Shown: positions 1-12,108 of the stretch, piece after piece
Layout of the letters: every line of letters begins with the position of its first letter
Position numbering within the stretch: position 1 is the first letter of the stretch
Origin: Perkinsus marinus ATCC 50983
Lineage: Eukaryota > Perkinsozoa > Perkinsida > Perkinsidae
Assembly: GCF_000006405.1 (NCBI RefSeq)
Contig: NW_003202385.1
Coordinates: 243,172 to 307,171, forward strand
Direction of reading: 5' to 3'
DNA length: 64,000 nt
Notes under the pieces: generated by a model
Told to the model about the DNA's origin: nothing
Database searches by the model: none
Seen by the model: the letters and a program-made list of their open reading frames with translations, nothing else
Made by a program: the position numbers and the translations under genes

Positions 1-960
1 GAACAATAGGGATCTCTACCATTCCAGCTTGAAGTTGCGGGAAAACCCCCCATACGAACAGGTTGCTGGACGCGGTGAATGCACAAGCCGTCTCTGGACC
101 ACACGCGATGAGGAAAGCCCTATCAGGGAGGGGCAGACAGAGGGGAATCCTCGATAGTTTCACATCTCCACCACAGCCCAACTGCCCCCTGTGACCACTG
201 CCAAAGGACAATACGGAACCATCACGACACAAACAGAGGGAGAATACGCCACCACAAGCAACGTTCTTGACAGCCTTGCTACGTAAGTTGCTGACCTCAG
301 TAGGGACAGCAGCATACAATTGTTGGTCACCCAGACCCAGCTGACCCAGACTGCTGTCACCAATTCCGAAAACTCTATCCTCCTCACAGAGCACGAACAG
401 GGCATGCTTCCACCCCGCGGCTATCGTTCGAACTTTATAGGGTATTCGTAGGAGCCGCACTAAAGGTGCCAAGACTGAGTCATTCACTAGCGTTCGAGCA
501 TCGGCCTCAGTGATGCGACTGAACCGTCTGGCAAGATCCGTCATAGGCATGCTCTCTAAGACAAGTCCTTCAGGCTTGACACGAGGCAGAAGATGGCGAT
601 CTGTTGCATGGAGGACTATCCCGCTGGAGAGGAGCCAGTAGACTGAATTGGCACTCTCAGCGGCCTTCACGACGTTGCCGTCACAACAGTGGGATGCCAC
701 CTCGGATGAGCAGGCGATCCTCGTTGGTGGGATGAGACTCTGCTGGATCACGGACCCTGGGAATGACAGTAGGCGCTTCATAGGAGGGATCATCTCACCG
801 GCTTGGGCAATCGATGGACGGGTGACGTCATATTTGAGCGGCAAGGACCAGTATATACCCCTAGAGGCACTACGAGGGTTCGATGTCGTATACCTAGGGA
901 CGACAACATGGAAGCATATGAATAGATAAGAGGACGCCGCTTAGAGTGAACTACAGAGCA
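1..960 (-). CDS. RCC1-repeat protein, 3' part (partial, runs off window)
   Basis: An open minus-strand frame runs without a stop from about 935 to the left edge. It contains clear RCC1 propeller repeats: AGWKHALFVLCEEDRVFGIG near 350-415, then GDSSLGQLGLGD, CGGVFSLCLCRDGSVLSFG and HRGQLGCGG down to about 160, then ACGPETACAFTASSNLFVWG near 40-110. RCC1 repeats form seven-bladed propellers used as guanine-nucleotide exchange factors or interaction platforms; which applies here cannot be told. The region before the repeats (about 420-900) is well-behaved coding without a family I recognise. An in-frame stop near 945 implies an intron there, probably with an acceptor near 900-940. The gene probably joins the exons at 960-2323, but that is inference. 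Confidence 0.75.
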
Positions 961-2323
961 CTCATGGTCCTAGCTGACGAGGTCCATTTGTAGCGCAGAC
1001 GACCTTCTTCTCCTGGTAGAAAAGTTATGCATTGGAATCTCAGTTCGTGAGGATTGAAGACGTACACCTCAGCGTTGCCGTAGAGCAAGTGTATCTGAAC
1101 GGTTGCTGTAGGGGGGTATCCTCGAGAGCTCTCACCTCTCCACTGGAGATAGACGTTCTCAAGGAGCGGATGGGACGTATGACGTTACGATGGCTCGGAG
1201 GGGACCAATATCGCCACACCAAAGCACCATCAGGACCACGACCCAAGTAGGCACATGAGCTGCCAATCCAGCAATTAGGATCCTTAAAGGCTCAACAGAG
1301 GTAGCACATCACCCTCCATTAGAGGGGCCTCCCTGGGGCTTTTCTCGAATCGAGCTCCCTGGTATGCCATCAACAGCGGTTCCCGCCGACCCTGAATGTC
1401 GGCACTGGAGAGTGATATCTACCTCTCCCATTATACCTGAGCCCGATAGAGCAGTCTTGGACGTCGGCGCAGAGTACAAGCGCATGCATGTCGGGTTGTC
1501 ACGACCCCAGGTATGATCTGCAGACATCGGAAGGGGCAACACTCTCGTCATCGATGGGCCCACCATAGTCCCGTCTACCACTCACTCTCGACGATAAAAG
1601 CTTCAAGTCCTCTGTTACGGCTCGAGCCATGGCAGCCATTTTACTCAGTTCGTACTCCCGATAGGCAGCCGATATAGAGATCTTGACAGGACATACCACA
1701 CCAGAGTGAACTGATGTGGAATTCCACCAGGATACCCTACATCAATTGGCAGCATTGGGCTGCCGACTTCAATAGAGTCTCGATGACGAGCCATAATTGC
1801 TACGAAATCGGCCTCATCGATCATCGAGGCCATTGAGGTTGTCTTTTTGGGTCTCTTCCAAAGGCCTGGCTCGAGAGCTCCCAACAGCGCTTCCACCTAT
1901 CACCATTCTTGTCACACGTCCCGTCCCCCACTACCCTACTATCAATAAAGGTACCTTTCCTTCACCACTGGCGTCCAGTACTCGGAATAATCCTAAGGAC
2001 GTGAGACCGTTCCTAAGGTCCGATGGTGTTACCGCATTACGCCGTATATTCTGCTCCTCGATAAAGGTTAGCTGGTGAGCCCCCCGTAGATTCCGAGACC
2101 TCATCCAGTTCTGAACGCTTGTCAACTCGGCCACGGCTGAACAATGGCGATGGTTATCAAGGCTGAGGCACATGCTACTACTACTTGGCTTCGCAACAAG
2201 TGTCTGCTCATCCTTCCAACTCCTCACAGTTCTAGCGGTGCTCATAAAGTGTGCTCGCAATAGACTTGTTACCCTCTCTGCCGATCGAGCCGGGGCTGTT
2301 GATGGTCTACTACCCCTGTCCAT
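961..2323 (-). CDS. Upstream exons, probably of the RCC1-repeat gene
   Basis: Minus-strand coding pieces separated by short introns. ATG at 2323 opens MDRGSRPSTAPARSAERVTS and runs to about 1960, ending in LGLFRVLDASGEGKV, which resembles one EF-hand-like loop. After an intron of about 60 nt it resumes as EALLGALEPGLWKRPKK and continues with MIDEADFVAIMARHRDSIEV. Another exon near 1590-1690 reads KISISAAYREYELSKMAAMA and ends at a strong GTGAGT donor. A further exon near 965-1110 reads IHLLYGNAEVYVFNPHELRF. Exact joins are uncertain because several frames stay open. No stop, polyadenylation-like region or promoter gap separates these exons from the RCC1 part, so one gene starting at 2323 is the simplest reading. 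Two genes are possible. Confidence 0.45.
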
Positions 2324-3361
2324 TACTATGTTCGCTCAGTGACTCGAGGGCATGACCAACTACCACGATAACGCAACGCCTAGCAGTTCAACGGAATCAA
2401 CGCTTACACATGCAAAGTGTTTTATGACTATCTGACTCAACCTAGTCGATCGAGAGTAGGCCACAATCGCCGACGTCATAACGCAGCCTCAGGCATGGTA
2501 GACAGAAGTTGAATGTCTCGTCGTATGTTTAGATCTCATAGTAGGGTGAGAGGGAGATGCCTGCATCTTATACGGCCATGACGATGATGAGCAGTGAGGC
2601 TTAGTGTGAATGCTCATACGCAGACTTTAGCCTTCAGGAGATTCCGTCTGATTCTCGCTAAGTAGGCTGCTACTGGCCAACTGACGAAGGCGCGGCATGC
2701 TTGAGATGGAACTGGAATCATTACAACCAGACTTCGATACGGCCGTGCGGGGAGGCCTACCTTACCAGACCATCAGATCGGGACAAAGCTAGTCACTCGT
2801 GGTCTTCTAACACCAGAACTCATTAGTGGCACTCAAGTGTTCGATGCAAAATGCCAACATATATAGAGTGACCACAGAAGTCTGATGCGGTCAATTACGA
2901 TGAGAATCCTATGGCGATACTTTACAATTCGAGTAAATGATGGTTGGCACATAGTGCAGTTAAACAACTCAGTCCTTTCCTCTTTATCCCCGGCTACCAC
3001 AGCCTCCCTGACGATGATGGGATCGTCTACGATACCAGACATGGCGACAGTACTAAGGAAGGCACAACAATCCATGAGCAGCAACCCGACTGCCAGGTTT
3101 GTCGATACCTCTCCACACCCATCGCCAGCAGAAGTGAATGAGCATGCACCTTCGGTGTCCAGGAGAATCCAGACTTACGACAAGGTACCCAAAATACCGG
3201 ACTGGTCCGGGACTAATCAGTCACCTCTTCAACAGTGCTCAACGTCCTCACGTTAAAGAGCAGAATATGCTCTTGTCCAATGGCTCAGCACAACAGAGTC
3301 AATGAACTTCCCCCCACGCGCTCGGTGGGAAGCGGATGTTTTCCATCCCAAGGTTGTGTTA
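2324..3361. other. Intergenic or weakly coding stretch
   Basis: No gene can be supported here. Two overlapping antisense frames stay open between about 2833 and 3256, one per strand. Plus 2885-3256 encodes a Ser/Thr-rich 123 aa. The minus frame contains SGIVDDPIIVREAVVAGDKE and extends upstream to about 3170 without a stop. Neither resembles a family I know, and only one can be real. The minus frame would fit a small gene lying between CCT4 and the RCC1 gene on their strand. Confidence 0.25.
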
Positions 3362-3527
3362 GAATACATTCACTAACCATGAGCCCTCATGTATGATACA
3401 ACACAACCCCTCATGACTGGTCACAAGTGTCTATAGTCAGCAATAGATGGAAACAGATGCCCACAGGAGTGTATGATGGTTATCGGCTACTTCTTATCAG
3501 GACTATCATCAGACCATACTGAGGTGG
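3362..3527. repeat. Dispersed 166-bp repeat, copy 1
   Basis: This copy matches 12109-12274 in the same orientation along its whole length with a single difference (agatgccc here, agacgccc there). The match stops abruptly at both ends. It begins 38 bases past the CCT4 stop codon. I see no terminal inverted repeats, no target duplication, no tRNA-type internal promoter and no long open frame. Confidence 0.9.
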
Positions 3528-3564
3528 CAGGTAAGGTGAGGGAGGAGAGGTGAGTAGCATTACT

Positions 3565-6044
3565 CTATCGGGTGTAGACGAGGTCATCAATCTTCATGAT
3601 CATCCTAACCGTCTCAGAGGCACCACGAATGGCACTTAGAGAAACCAACAGGGGCTGTAGAACCTGTGACAACTCCCATCCAAACGACCCAGGTTCGATC
3701 CCAGCACCCCGCACTCACCTTCAGATTCTTAGCCATGTCCTTTTCTATCTTGCCCTTTCTAACGTCAATACCAGCGAACCTCGAGCCATCAGCATGGGCC
3801 GCACCTGCAACCATTCCATGATGCCTCGAGCACTGACCCTCTCCATTACGAAGTTGAGTAACGATCTCCACTGGAGCCAGACCAGCATTCTCAGCGAGTG
3901 TGTAGGGAATGATCTCAAGGGCCTCGGCAAAGGCTCGCACGCAGTAGGCCTCGACGCCCTTCAACTCACGTCTAGTCCACTGACTCAGACGGACCTAACC
4001 AGAAGAGGATCTAGCAGGACCAAGACAACCAGTATTAGTACGCTGAGCTCCATCTCAACACTACCGCCGCCCGGTAGGACTGCAGGCTTCTTCACAAGGG
4101 AACGTACGACACACAAGGCATCGTGAAGGGACCTTTCGGCCTCATCAAGGGTCTGAGGATAAAGGCGATAGTGGAGGCGCAGGAGAGGCTATAGGAGCTT
4201 ACCAGCGAGTTGGTGCCTCTTAACAAAATCGATACGCACTTAGATGTGGTCAGCTTGGGCAGACCAGTGAAGCGGATAACAGTACCAAGACCGGACCCCA
4301 AGGGCTCCTCACGACTACAATTAAGAACATCAGTAAATGAGAAGGGTTCTCGGTCAGTACGTACACCAGCTCAGCCTCACCAAGCTTGTCCTTAGTGAAC
4401 TCCTGTAGGCTGGCCACAGGCTCACATCCCAAAATACGAGATAAGAAATCAATATCGTCACGCTCAACATCACGGACCTGCATAGCTCATAAGAAACCAT
4501 TACCACCAGAGGGGTACCCATTACCACTAGGATCTTAGCCTTGGCACAGAAGTCCAGACTGAGGTTAGTCACGGCATCACGGAGGATGGATTTCTGGACC
4601 AATAGGACCTACATCGGGAGCAACGATGTATAGTTAACCACAGAGAGGCACTCTACGTTGCAACCGGTCTTAGCAATGTGCTTGACCATCTTAGCGAGCT
4701 GGACACGCTCTTCTCTGAGGATACCTAACAGACCCACACGTCGACCATGAGGCTATCGTAGAGCTAACCCACGGTCCATCTGGGCATAGTCATTGACAGT
4801 AACGTTGTTCTCCATATCCGTCTTAGGAGGGGACAGGCAGAACTGGATGAGGCCGATCTTGGCCTTCTCAATTTTAGTAGGACCTAAGAGAAGGGAAGAT
4901 ACACTGAGCACAGTGCGTTCTTGAAGACTACCTCCGGCAACCTTGGCAACCTTCTGGCTCATCACAAGACCATCGACTAGCTCGGAGTCGTCAATGGTGC
5001 CACCCAACTTGCGGCAAATACGTACCTGGGGTGAACGCATGCACATCTCAACAGTCTGCTGATGTCTACGTCATTGAGGTCAACAACACCGCCTTGTTGA
5101 GGGTCCTCGGGGAGCTCCGCAACCTTCATAACCTGTGGAGGGTGAGGTACTCACTGACGGAGAGATGAGAAGTCTCTTACGGCATCAACGGCCATTGGGG
5201 CAAGAAGGCTCGCTGATTGAGCAACGACCTTTGAATTGAGAGAAGTGCCTATGGTGTGGTATGAGGAACGCTGTAAACAAGGCGCGAGGAAAACTCACTG
5301 GCACTGGTAACGAGGCTGTCCCTGTCCTCCAAGCTGATTGGGATGCTCATGTCTTCAAGGATTGCCTCAGCCTTGTGCGCGGCCAACAGGAAGCCATCAC
5401 TAATCGTATTAGGATGAATACCACGGCCCAGTAGCTGAAATGCACCACCATTCACCCTCACTGTCGAGCGATCGCCTTGGGTATTATTACATTTTGAGCA
5501 GCACCGAGGAGTGCACCAGCAATGACAACGACAGAAGTCGTACCTGATGGGACAGTCAGAGGCCTACCACCTACCCCCCAGTAGCCATACCATCCCCAGC
5601 CTCAATGTCCTGGCTCTTGGATAGCTCAACAAGCATCTTAGCAGTAGGGTGCATCACCGACATCTAAACGGGTTATCGTAGTGCTGTTAGGGTTACTACC
5701 AGGAGCAGCCCACCTCTCTAAGGATCGTGGCACCATCGTTGGTGATGACCACCTCCCCACTGCCGTCCTGGATCATCTTATCCATTCCTGAATCACAAAT
5801 TCGATGAGTTCAATCATATGAGTATCTTGAGGTCATCCCTCAGTTCGTAATCGATCAACCATAATGTGTTCGTACCCCTCGGCCCAAGACTCGTCCTCAC
5901 AGCGTCAGCCACTGCCTTGGCCGCAATGATGTTAGAGGCACGGACGTCACGGGTCTTGGAATTATCAAGACGAATGTCTCCCTTGTTGGAAGCCGTCTGC
6001 TGAGTGACGCCGCCGGCAGTTGCGTTAGCAGTGGTTGAAGACAT
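3565..6044 (-). CDS. CCT4: T-complex protein 1 subunit delta (CCT4), cytosolic chaperonin
   Basis: One of eight paralogous subunits of the TRiC/CCT ring that folds actin, tubulin and other proteins with ATP. The first exon (ATG at 6044) reads [12 protein letters not shown] then [20 protein letters not shown]. After an intron come [20 protein letters not shown], then [13 protein letters not shown] (the group II GDGTTS nucleotide motif). The exon at 4753-5046 has [16 protein letters not shown] and [20 protein letters not shown], which single out delta. The C-terminal part has [20 protein letters not shown] and [18 protein letters not shown]. The last exon ends [20 protein letters not shown] before the stop at 3565-3567. 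The gene is broken by several short introns. The final intron begins with an antisense tRNA-like motif. Plus-strand frames here, such as 3596-4126, are shadows. Confidence 0.93.
3686..3711 (+). repeat. tRNA-like 3'-end motif inside last CCT4 intron
   Basis: Plus-strand GGTTCGATCCCAGCACCCCG with its flanks looks like a tRNA T-loop plus acceptor end. On the gene strand it is antisense and starts a few bases after the GTGAG donor. No cloverleaf folds convincingly, so this is a remnant or SINE-like fragment, not a tRNA gene. A close relative lies at 44107-44128 in an RPB1 intron. Confidence 0.4.
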
Positions 6045-6390
6045 GTTAAATTACTAAGTTCAGTATAGTCAACCACCTATCAAGAAATCTATGAAGAGGA
6101 ACAGAGACGTTGAGGAAATCCAAGTGTAACCAAGATAGCAAGTGTAGCGTTAAGCTGCAGCCTAAGACAACGACGCAGCCTGAATAAACATCTACACTGC
6201 AGCGCCGGATCGTTATTAGTGATCTAATCCTGATCCCCTTTTTCTTGGACGCTATACACGATATTATCTACTACTTGTACTGCGGTCATTTCTTATTGTT
6301 GCTGTGCTACCTTTGAGTAGATCCAGTGTACTAAGTTGTTGGTCTTCAGTTCAACTTGTTTTTTTACGAACAACCTTCTACCAAATCACC

Positions 6391-6862
6391 ATGGCCAACC
6401 AGCAGTCTCAGCAACTCATTCAGCAGCTCTTGAAGGCCGAGCAGGAGGCCGACACTTACGTTAGCCGTGCCAGAGAGAACAGGTAAGATTCCCTACTACT
6501 ATTCGAAGTTAGTTGTTGATGATCTCTATCTCAGGACTAAGAAGCTGCGTGAAGCCAAGAGCGCCGCTCAGGACGAGGTCGCCTCTTTCCGTGCTAAGGA
6601 GGAGGAGAAGTTCAACCGTGACTATGCTGTAAGCTTTTATATGGTCTCATTCTTTCTGCTCCAACTCGCTCGTTTTCAGGCTCTTCAGAGCACTTCTGGT
6701 GGTGAGGATGAGGAGCTTGCCAAGCAGACTCAGGCCGATATTGACGCCATTCACGCTGCTTACACCAAGAACTCCAAGGTCGCCGTCAAGTACATGGTCG
6801 ATCGTGTCTTGGATGTCACCCCTGAGCTTAGCAGAATCCAGGTCGATGTCCTTTCCATGTAA
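6391..6862 (+). CDS. V-type proton ATPase subunit G
   Basis: Peripheral-stalk subunit of the vacuolar H+-ATPase that acidifies vacuoles and endosomes. Exons 6391-6482, 6535-6628 and 6680-6862 splice with GT-AG introns of 52 and 51 nt to give 122 aa, the usual size for subunit G. The N-terminus reads MANQQSQQLIQQLLKAEQEA, the conserved Q-Q-L-L-x-A-E signature, followed by a charged helix (TKKLREAKSAAQDEVASFRA, KEEEKFNRDY) that pairs with subunit E. The C-terminal exon ends DVTPELSRIQVDVLSM. It diverges from CCT4, with starts about 350 bp apart, so a shared bidirectional promoter in 6045-6390 is plausible. The start is fixed by the family signature. Confidence 0.95.
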
Positions 6863-8096
6863 AGCTCTGTTGGTTTCAACCTCATTCCCAGCAATAGAGG
6901 TTGTCACTGGTGAATAGTTAGATTGATATTTTGCCGGTATTACCATTGTTGACGAGTGATTCGGTGACCTTGAGAGTATTCACAACTCGGCACTATGTGC
7001 AGTTGCTGTATTCTTAACTCAACTTGTTGCGTTGTCACTTCATCATCGTACATCTCTGTGATTTTCGGCTGTTGGGAGATCGCTTCCCTACACCTCCTGG
7101 AGGTGTATAGTCCATTGCTGACTAACGGATGTGATCTTTCTTTGAGTTATCACTGCATCGGTGTCGGAATAGTCCTTGTACAAGTCGTGTATGCGGAATT
7201 TCATTATAACTTACACGCACAATTAGCGAGGTGTCGAGTTTTCGGCAAGTTCAAGGTCATAGGGAACACCATGGTCATTTGGTACTAGAAATAGCTACAT
7301 AGCGAATATAATTATTCGAAGCGATGGGTGTTGCCACCTAAAGGCCGAAATATGATTTATATTGTACTGGAGAGTCCCTTCTTGCGCTTTACTCGGAGTA
7401 AACTGATAAGAACGACATCGACTTCTGAGGCACTGTGTCAATGTCGGGTACACCAATCCACATAAGGGGAGATAGTGTGAACGTTCTCAATGCATGGAAT
7501 GCATGCGTGATGACAACAAATAATTCGACTTTTCACGATATACAGAAAACCTAAGTCCGCATCTGGGCGCAGGGAAAGGGTCAGCATCAGCCCAACGGAA
7601 ACGCGGTCCCCAGAGCAAAGCAAGAGTCAATTCAAGTAGAGAGTTATCGATGCAGTACTCGTTGGAGAACGTCTCGTATTCACTGAAGATTTCCACAAGT
7701 CGCAACCGAGTCGTTGGTATATTTCCATTAAAACGGAGGTAGTTCGTGTATTCATTCTTGGAGGCTGCAGATTATGAAATCGGGTTTGAAGATTACGTGT
7801 GGCTTCAAAAAAGGTCTTCCGAAAGGTTCATTTTTCTCAACGGCATTCTAACCTCTTCGAAGACGTAGCAGGTGAGGGATGGAGCGAACAACGCAACAAC
7901 CTAGATAGGAAAAATTATAATTTGGCAGTCGTGATGGTGGCGCAATGTTACTGAAAATGAAAGTCAGCGCCGAATCGTATCGAGGTATAGTGGTGTTTAT
8001 AGTATGAATAATTATAAATATTTACACTCAGAAGGCAGCGGAGTAGGCATCACTCCTCAGAGACGATCCGATCATCTCCAGAGCAAAGGTTGGTAT
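6863..8096. other. Intergenic region between V-ATPase G and the sensor-kinase gene
   Basis: This is convergent 3' space. No open frame resembles a gene; the longest are under 100 codons and of atypical composition. A near-perfect hairpin (CTACACCTCC / GGAGGTGTATAG) lies at about 7088-7110. AT-rich patches occur at 7290-7360 and 7905-8030. No RNA gene is recognised. Confidence 0.6.
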
Positions 8097-11000
8097 CTAC
8101 GAAAAGGTATGGACAGAATTCAACGGGGCATTCACGTTACCTATGCTAAGGTTGACTGGACCTTTCTTTTGACCGGAGCCTTGTTGACTATCTCCTTCTC
8201 CACTGCTCACCAACACTGTGGACTTCCTATCTTCTCCACTGCTGCTGTCATTGGCGGCCGCCTCGACGTTAGTGTCGTCATCAAATCCAACCATCTCAAT
8301 CTCACCATCGAATTGGGACACCCCAGAGCTGCTGTGACACGACATTGAGCCGCTGTTCGTAGGAACGCTGAGCTTATCACTGTTAACGGTGGCAGCATCC
8401 GAACCCTTGCACAGAGGCAGCGGCGGTCTAGGAGGGCCGGCCCACAACATGTTCACATGACGACGACCAGTACGCCTATCATCCCAATCAGTGAAGATAT
8501 CGTATACAGACTCGACACTGGCGATATCGACTAGAGCATCTCCTAAGGCATCGAAGTCCTGTACTCCGGTAGGTAGCTCATGCCACACTCGCTCGTAAAG
8601 GCCACTATACAGTACCTACAGTCACAGCCTTATCCACAGCATACTATAATACAGCCCCTCCAGGACAACGGAACTGCGCCAATGTCGGGGATCATTCCTC
8701 TACAGTCCCCCCCCCCGTATACTACCTCAGCAGCGAATAGCATGGGTTTATCCGTCTCAGCGCATCTAAGAAGGAATCGTACATTAGCCTCCATCACGTT
8801 GACCATATCGATCGCAGGCACAAGCCTGAGCTCATCATAGTCCCCAACTTCGTCATGATCAACAGCCTCATGACTATTCTTCATCTTCTCATCCTCCTCG
8901 ACCACATCAGCCTTACCAACAGCGACAGTATCAGCACGTGGCCGTCCCTTTACCAGGGCGCTAGGCTGACTTGACACAGAATCGTCATTAGAGCACCCCG
9001 CCTCCTCCCCACTCGAAGTTGCATTATCACTTCCCACATCAGAACTGTCGCATTGTCGTTGATTGGGTGATGAGCCCGTCCCTTCAGGACCAGGCGAGCA
9101 GGAAGCGGTATCCCGTGCCGCCGACACTGACAACCGCATAGGAGGGGGCGCCTGAGCACTTCTATCTTCCACTGGAGTGTCATCTCGCCGAGACACCTCC
9201 GAAGGCTCTGGTCCGCCCTTAGGGGTTACAAGATACCCAAACACCTGCCGTACTGGACCAGGATTAGTGAGGCTCTTCGAACGATGCTGAGCATGGCGAT
9301 TCTGAGATGACCTCCGCAGCCTCTCGCGTCGTCTGGCTCTATCATACTCCGCGACCACATATTGGGGATACGTATAGTATACCCAGATTTTCTTCAGCCT
9401 ATCGAAGTCGAGTGACTTAAGATAGCGCACATGCTTTGGGGTGAAGGGAACGTCCAGGAGTAGAGGATTCTGATGCCAGATAGCAAAGTTATCGAGATAC
9501 TCCTGAGTCATGTCATCCCTGGGCAGTGGACGGTCAGCCAAGGCACATCCAAGGTCGAACAAGGCAATCCTACCCAGCTTATCCCGCATCATATTGTCCT
9601 CATGAGCATCCGTATCTCTCAGGGCCATGATGATGAGTGATGCATCTCGCGCCACCTCAGGATCGATATCTCGACAATCAACGTGGGAGGTGGACGGGTG
9701 TTTGGCGACGAAGTCCTGAATAACCCCTTCGAACGTGTTCCAACTAGCCACACACGCCTTGGGACAATAGGCTTTTAGATACCGCACTTCCTTCATCGCG
9801 TTACTGGCAACGGCATTCCTAACGGCTTGAGTGAACTTGGGGACGTTAGGTCTCTGACTGAGCTCTTGCTTAGGGTTACGGAAGATGAACTGCGGGTCAT
9901 CCACGTTCCTCCCAAGGAACAATACTCCACCATGCAACGTTCTCACATCACTCTCGCCATGCTTGAACGCTATCCTAGTGAGGTCGTTGAACTGTTGTAA
10001 GCGCTTGTTCATACTAGTCTGCAGTAGGACATCTTGCCACTCCGGTAAGTACATTATATCATGCCTAATATCAAGGAACCTTCCCATCTCATAGGGTTGA
10101 TCAACCAAATCGGTTGATAGCAAACCCGAATCCGCCAGGTCCTCCTCGTCCTCATACACCTCCTCGTCTTCACTCATCTCGTCGTCATCAGCATCATCCA
10201 CACCAGAGCCAGGAGACATACTCTCACCATCCGGGGCCACTACCTTGAAGACCTGCATCCAACCTGCGATGAACCGATACACCACTGCCCCTAGGCCCAT
10301 GAGACCCAGCAAGAAGACCAGTACTATGTAATTGTGCTGATACTTGACGGCTATGAATTCCCTAAGGGAGGTGTTACGGGCAACATGATTGAGGTGATGA
10401 GCCTTCTCTAGATGTGTCGAGGTCTCCCCTGGTCCAGGTAAACTCAGGGGCCTAATCTTGCCAGCATCGTTGTATCCATACCCTTCCTGTAGCCTTCCAA
10501 AGCCCCCTGGGGCCCCTCGAGGACCATTATCATCATCATCACCACCCAGACCACCAAAGAACAGCTTATTAGGACCATTCAACTTGATAAAAATCGATGC
10601 CATCTCGTCAAGCGTGACCCCACCTTCCAATGCTAACTGTAACGGCTCAGGACTCCTCCGGCGGTCCTTATACATGTGATAGGGCTCCCCATCCATGCTG
10701 CTGGACCCCATACTCCTATCCTCATAGGTAAAGGGTGGATACAGCTGTGGTCGGCCATCATAAGCATGAGGCATGTTAACATAGGAGGGCACTGGTAACT
10801 TGTCATAGCCCGGAAACTGAACACAACATGACAAGTAACAAACCGCCCTTGTAGATGCCCTTACTACTACCTCGTGGCACCAAGGGCCAGCATGTGCTAC
10901 CGGCACCATGGCCAGCTTAGCTGGAGTATCCTGAGGGCTAACCACGGCAAAGACAGATACCACTGGTGAGTCGAATGCTAAAGTGATGATGGGCAGCTTG

Positions 11001-12094
11001 TCAACTCCTCCATGTTCGTGGACAGCGGGGCATCGGCTACTGTCGAATATCTCCTTATAGACGCTTGTTTGGTTATCGAGTATTCCAATTACACTAGTAA
11101 GAGCTCGAGCACGAGCGTTGACCTCAGTACCAGGGAAAAGGTGCTCATGGGTGACTGGTGGGAACTCAACAAAGCTGGCTCCCCATACCTCATCCGAGTC
11201 CTCAGCAGCCAGGGAATGCAGGGCCCATTCTTGCCGAGCAAACACCAGTTTATGCTCCTTCATATAATGACCAGTAGGACCGCTAGGGAGATGCCATTGA
11301 ACTCGAGATGATGAGAAATCGATCGTGATGCCTCCTTGGACCTTACTACCCGTAACGTACATACCCGGGAAGGCCGGACTGTGGAATGGTGCAACGCCAA
11401 CCATATCTTCTAATAGGGTCGGTAAGTGAGTGAAGACCCTTTGGGAGGGCGACTTGGGGTGGGGCGTGATAATGTATACACTACCATCCAGAGCTGGGAC
11501 AATCCTAGGGATCCGAGTGGGATCTTCCCGAGCAAGATGGGAGGCCAGATCGCCACTCCCCAGCTCCTTAGCCACAGTCTCGTTGAAGCGAGCATTGACC
11601 GTGGGAGAGCTGGCCTGATAGGTCCACAGCTTCGTCCCACACCCATCGTAGGCAATAAGGCGGCCGTCCACAAGTGATACTACAAAGTCTGTGGTGTCTT
11701 TGAAAAGGTCCATCATCTCTTGAGACTCGATGGGGTTGGGCAACGACGACGACCCCGACTGTGATGATGACGAAGAGGAGGAGGAGGATGCCGTTGTCGA
11801 TGATGATGATGATGCTGTACTAGAGTCTCCATCATGAACGACCGTTATGATATCAGGAACCTTGCAAGTGCCATCAGCAGCTTTTACAAGACCCTGGGCT
11901 TGGCAGTAACCGCTACCATCATCATTATCATCTTCATCTAACAGCTCAGTCTCCCCCATGTCGTTACCCAAGGCCATATCCTGAGCTGCGACTAGGGACC
12001 AATCGTACAAGAGTAGCAGGACCAATAGTAGCAGCAACAAGAGCCTACGATGGGGAACCAGGGCATGCCCACGCCCTTGGTGCCTACGAGACAT
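8097..12094 (-). CDS. ER transmembrane protein: IRE1/PERK-like luminal propeller plus PI4K-like kinase domain
   Basis: Exons 8726-12094 and 8615-8097, joined in phase across a 110-nt intron, give 1295 aa. Residues 1-37 are a signal peptide with a long leucine run (VPHRRLLLLLLLVLLLLYDW). A low-complexity Ser segment follows. From about 125 comes a PQQ-type propeller like the luminal sensor of IRE1/PERK: VVSLVDGRLIAYDG, TKLWTYQAS, IVPALDGSVYII. One membrane helix lies near 585-608 (YIVLVFLLGLMGLGAVVYRF), then an acidic linker. The cytosolic half (about 670-920) carries RDTDAHEDNMM (D-x-H-x-x-N catalytic loop, about 828), IALFDLGCAL (metal-binding D-x-G) and FAIWHQNPLLLDVPFTPKHV, which follows the order and spacing of type II/gamma PI 4-kinases. 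The tail is Ser-rich. I chose the start at 12094 because it leads directly into the signal peptide; an in-frame ATG at 12127 would add 11 residues encoded in the repeat. Confidence 0.7.
8616..8725 (-). other. Intron of the sensor-kinase gene
   Basis: GTAGTATACG donor and CTGTAG acceptor on the minus strand. It joins LFAAE to VLYSGLYERVWHELPTG in frame. A run of nine C lies inside it on the plus strand near 8707-8716. Confidence 0.75.
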
Positions 12095-12108
12095 GGAAAG
12101 CGGCCAGT

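Noticed and set aside
3596-4126. 176-codon plus-strand open frame
   Set aside because: It is the antisense shadow of the CCT4 exons, which match the family strongly on the minus strand.
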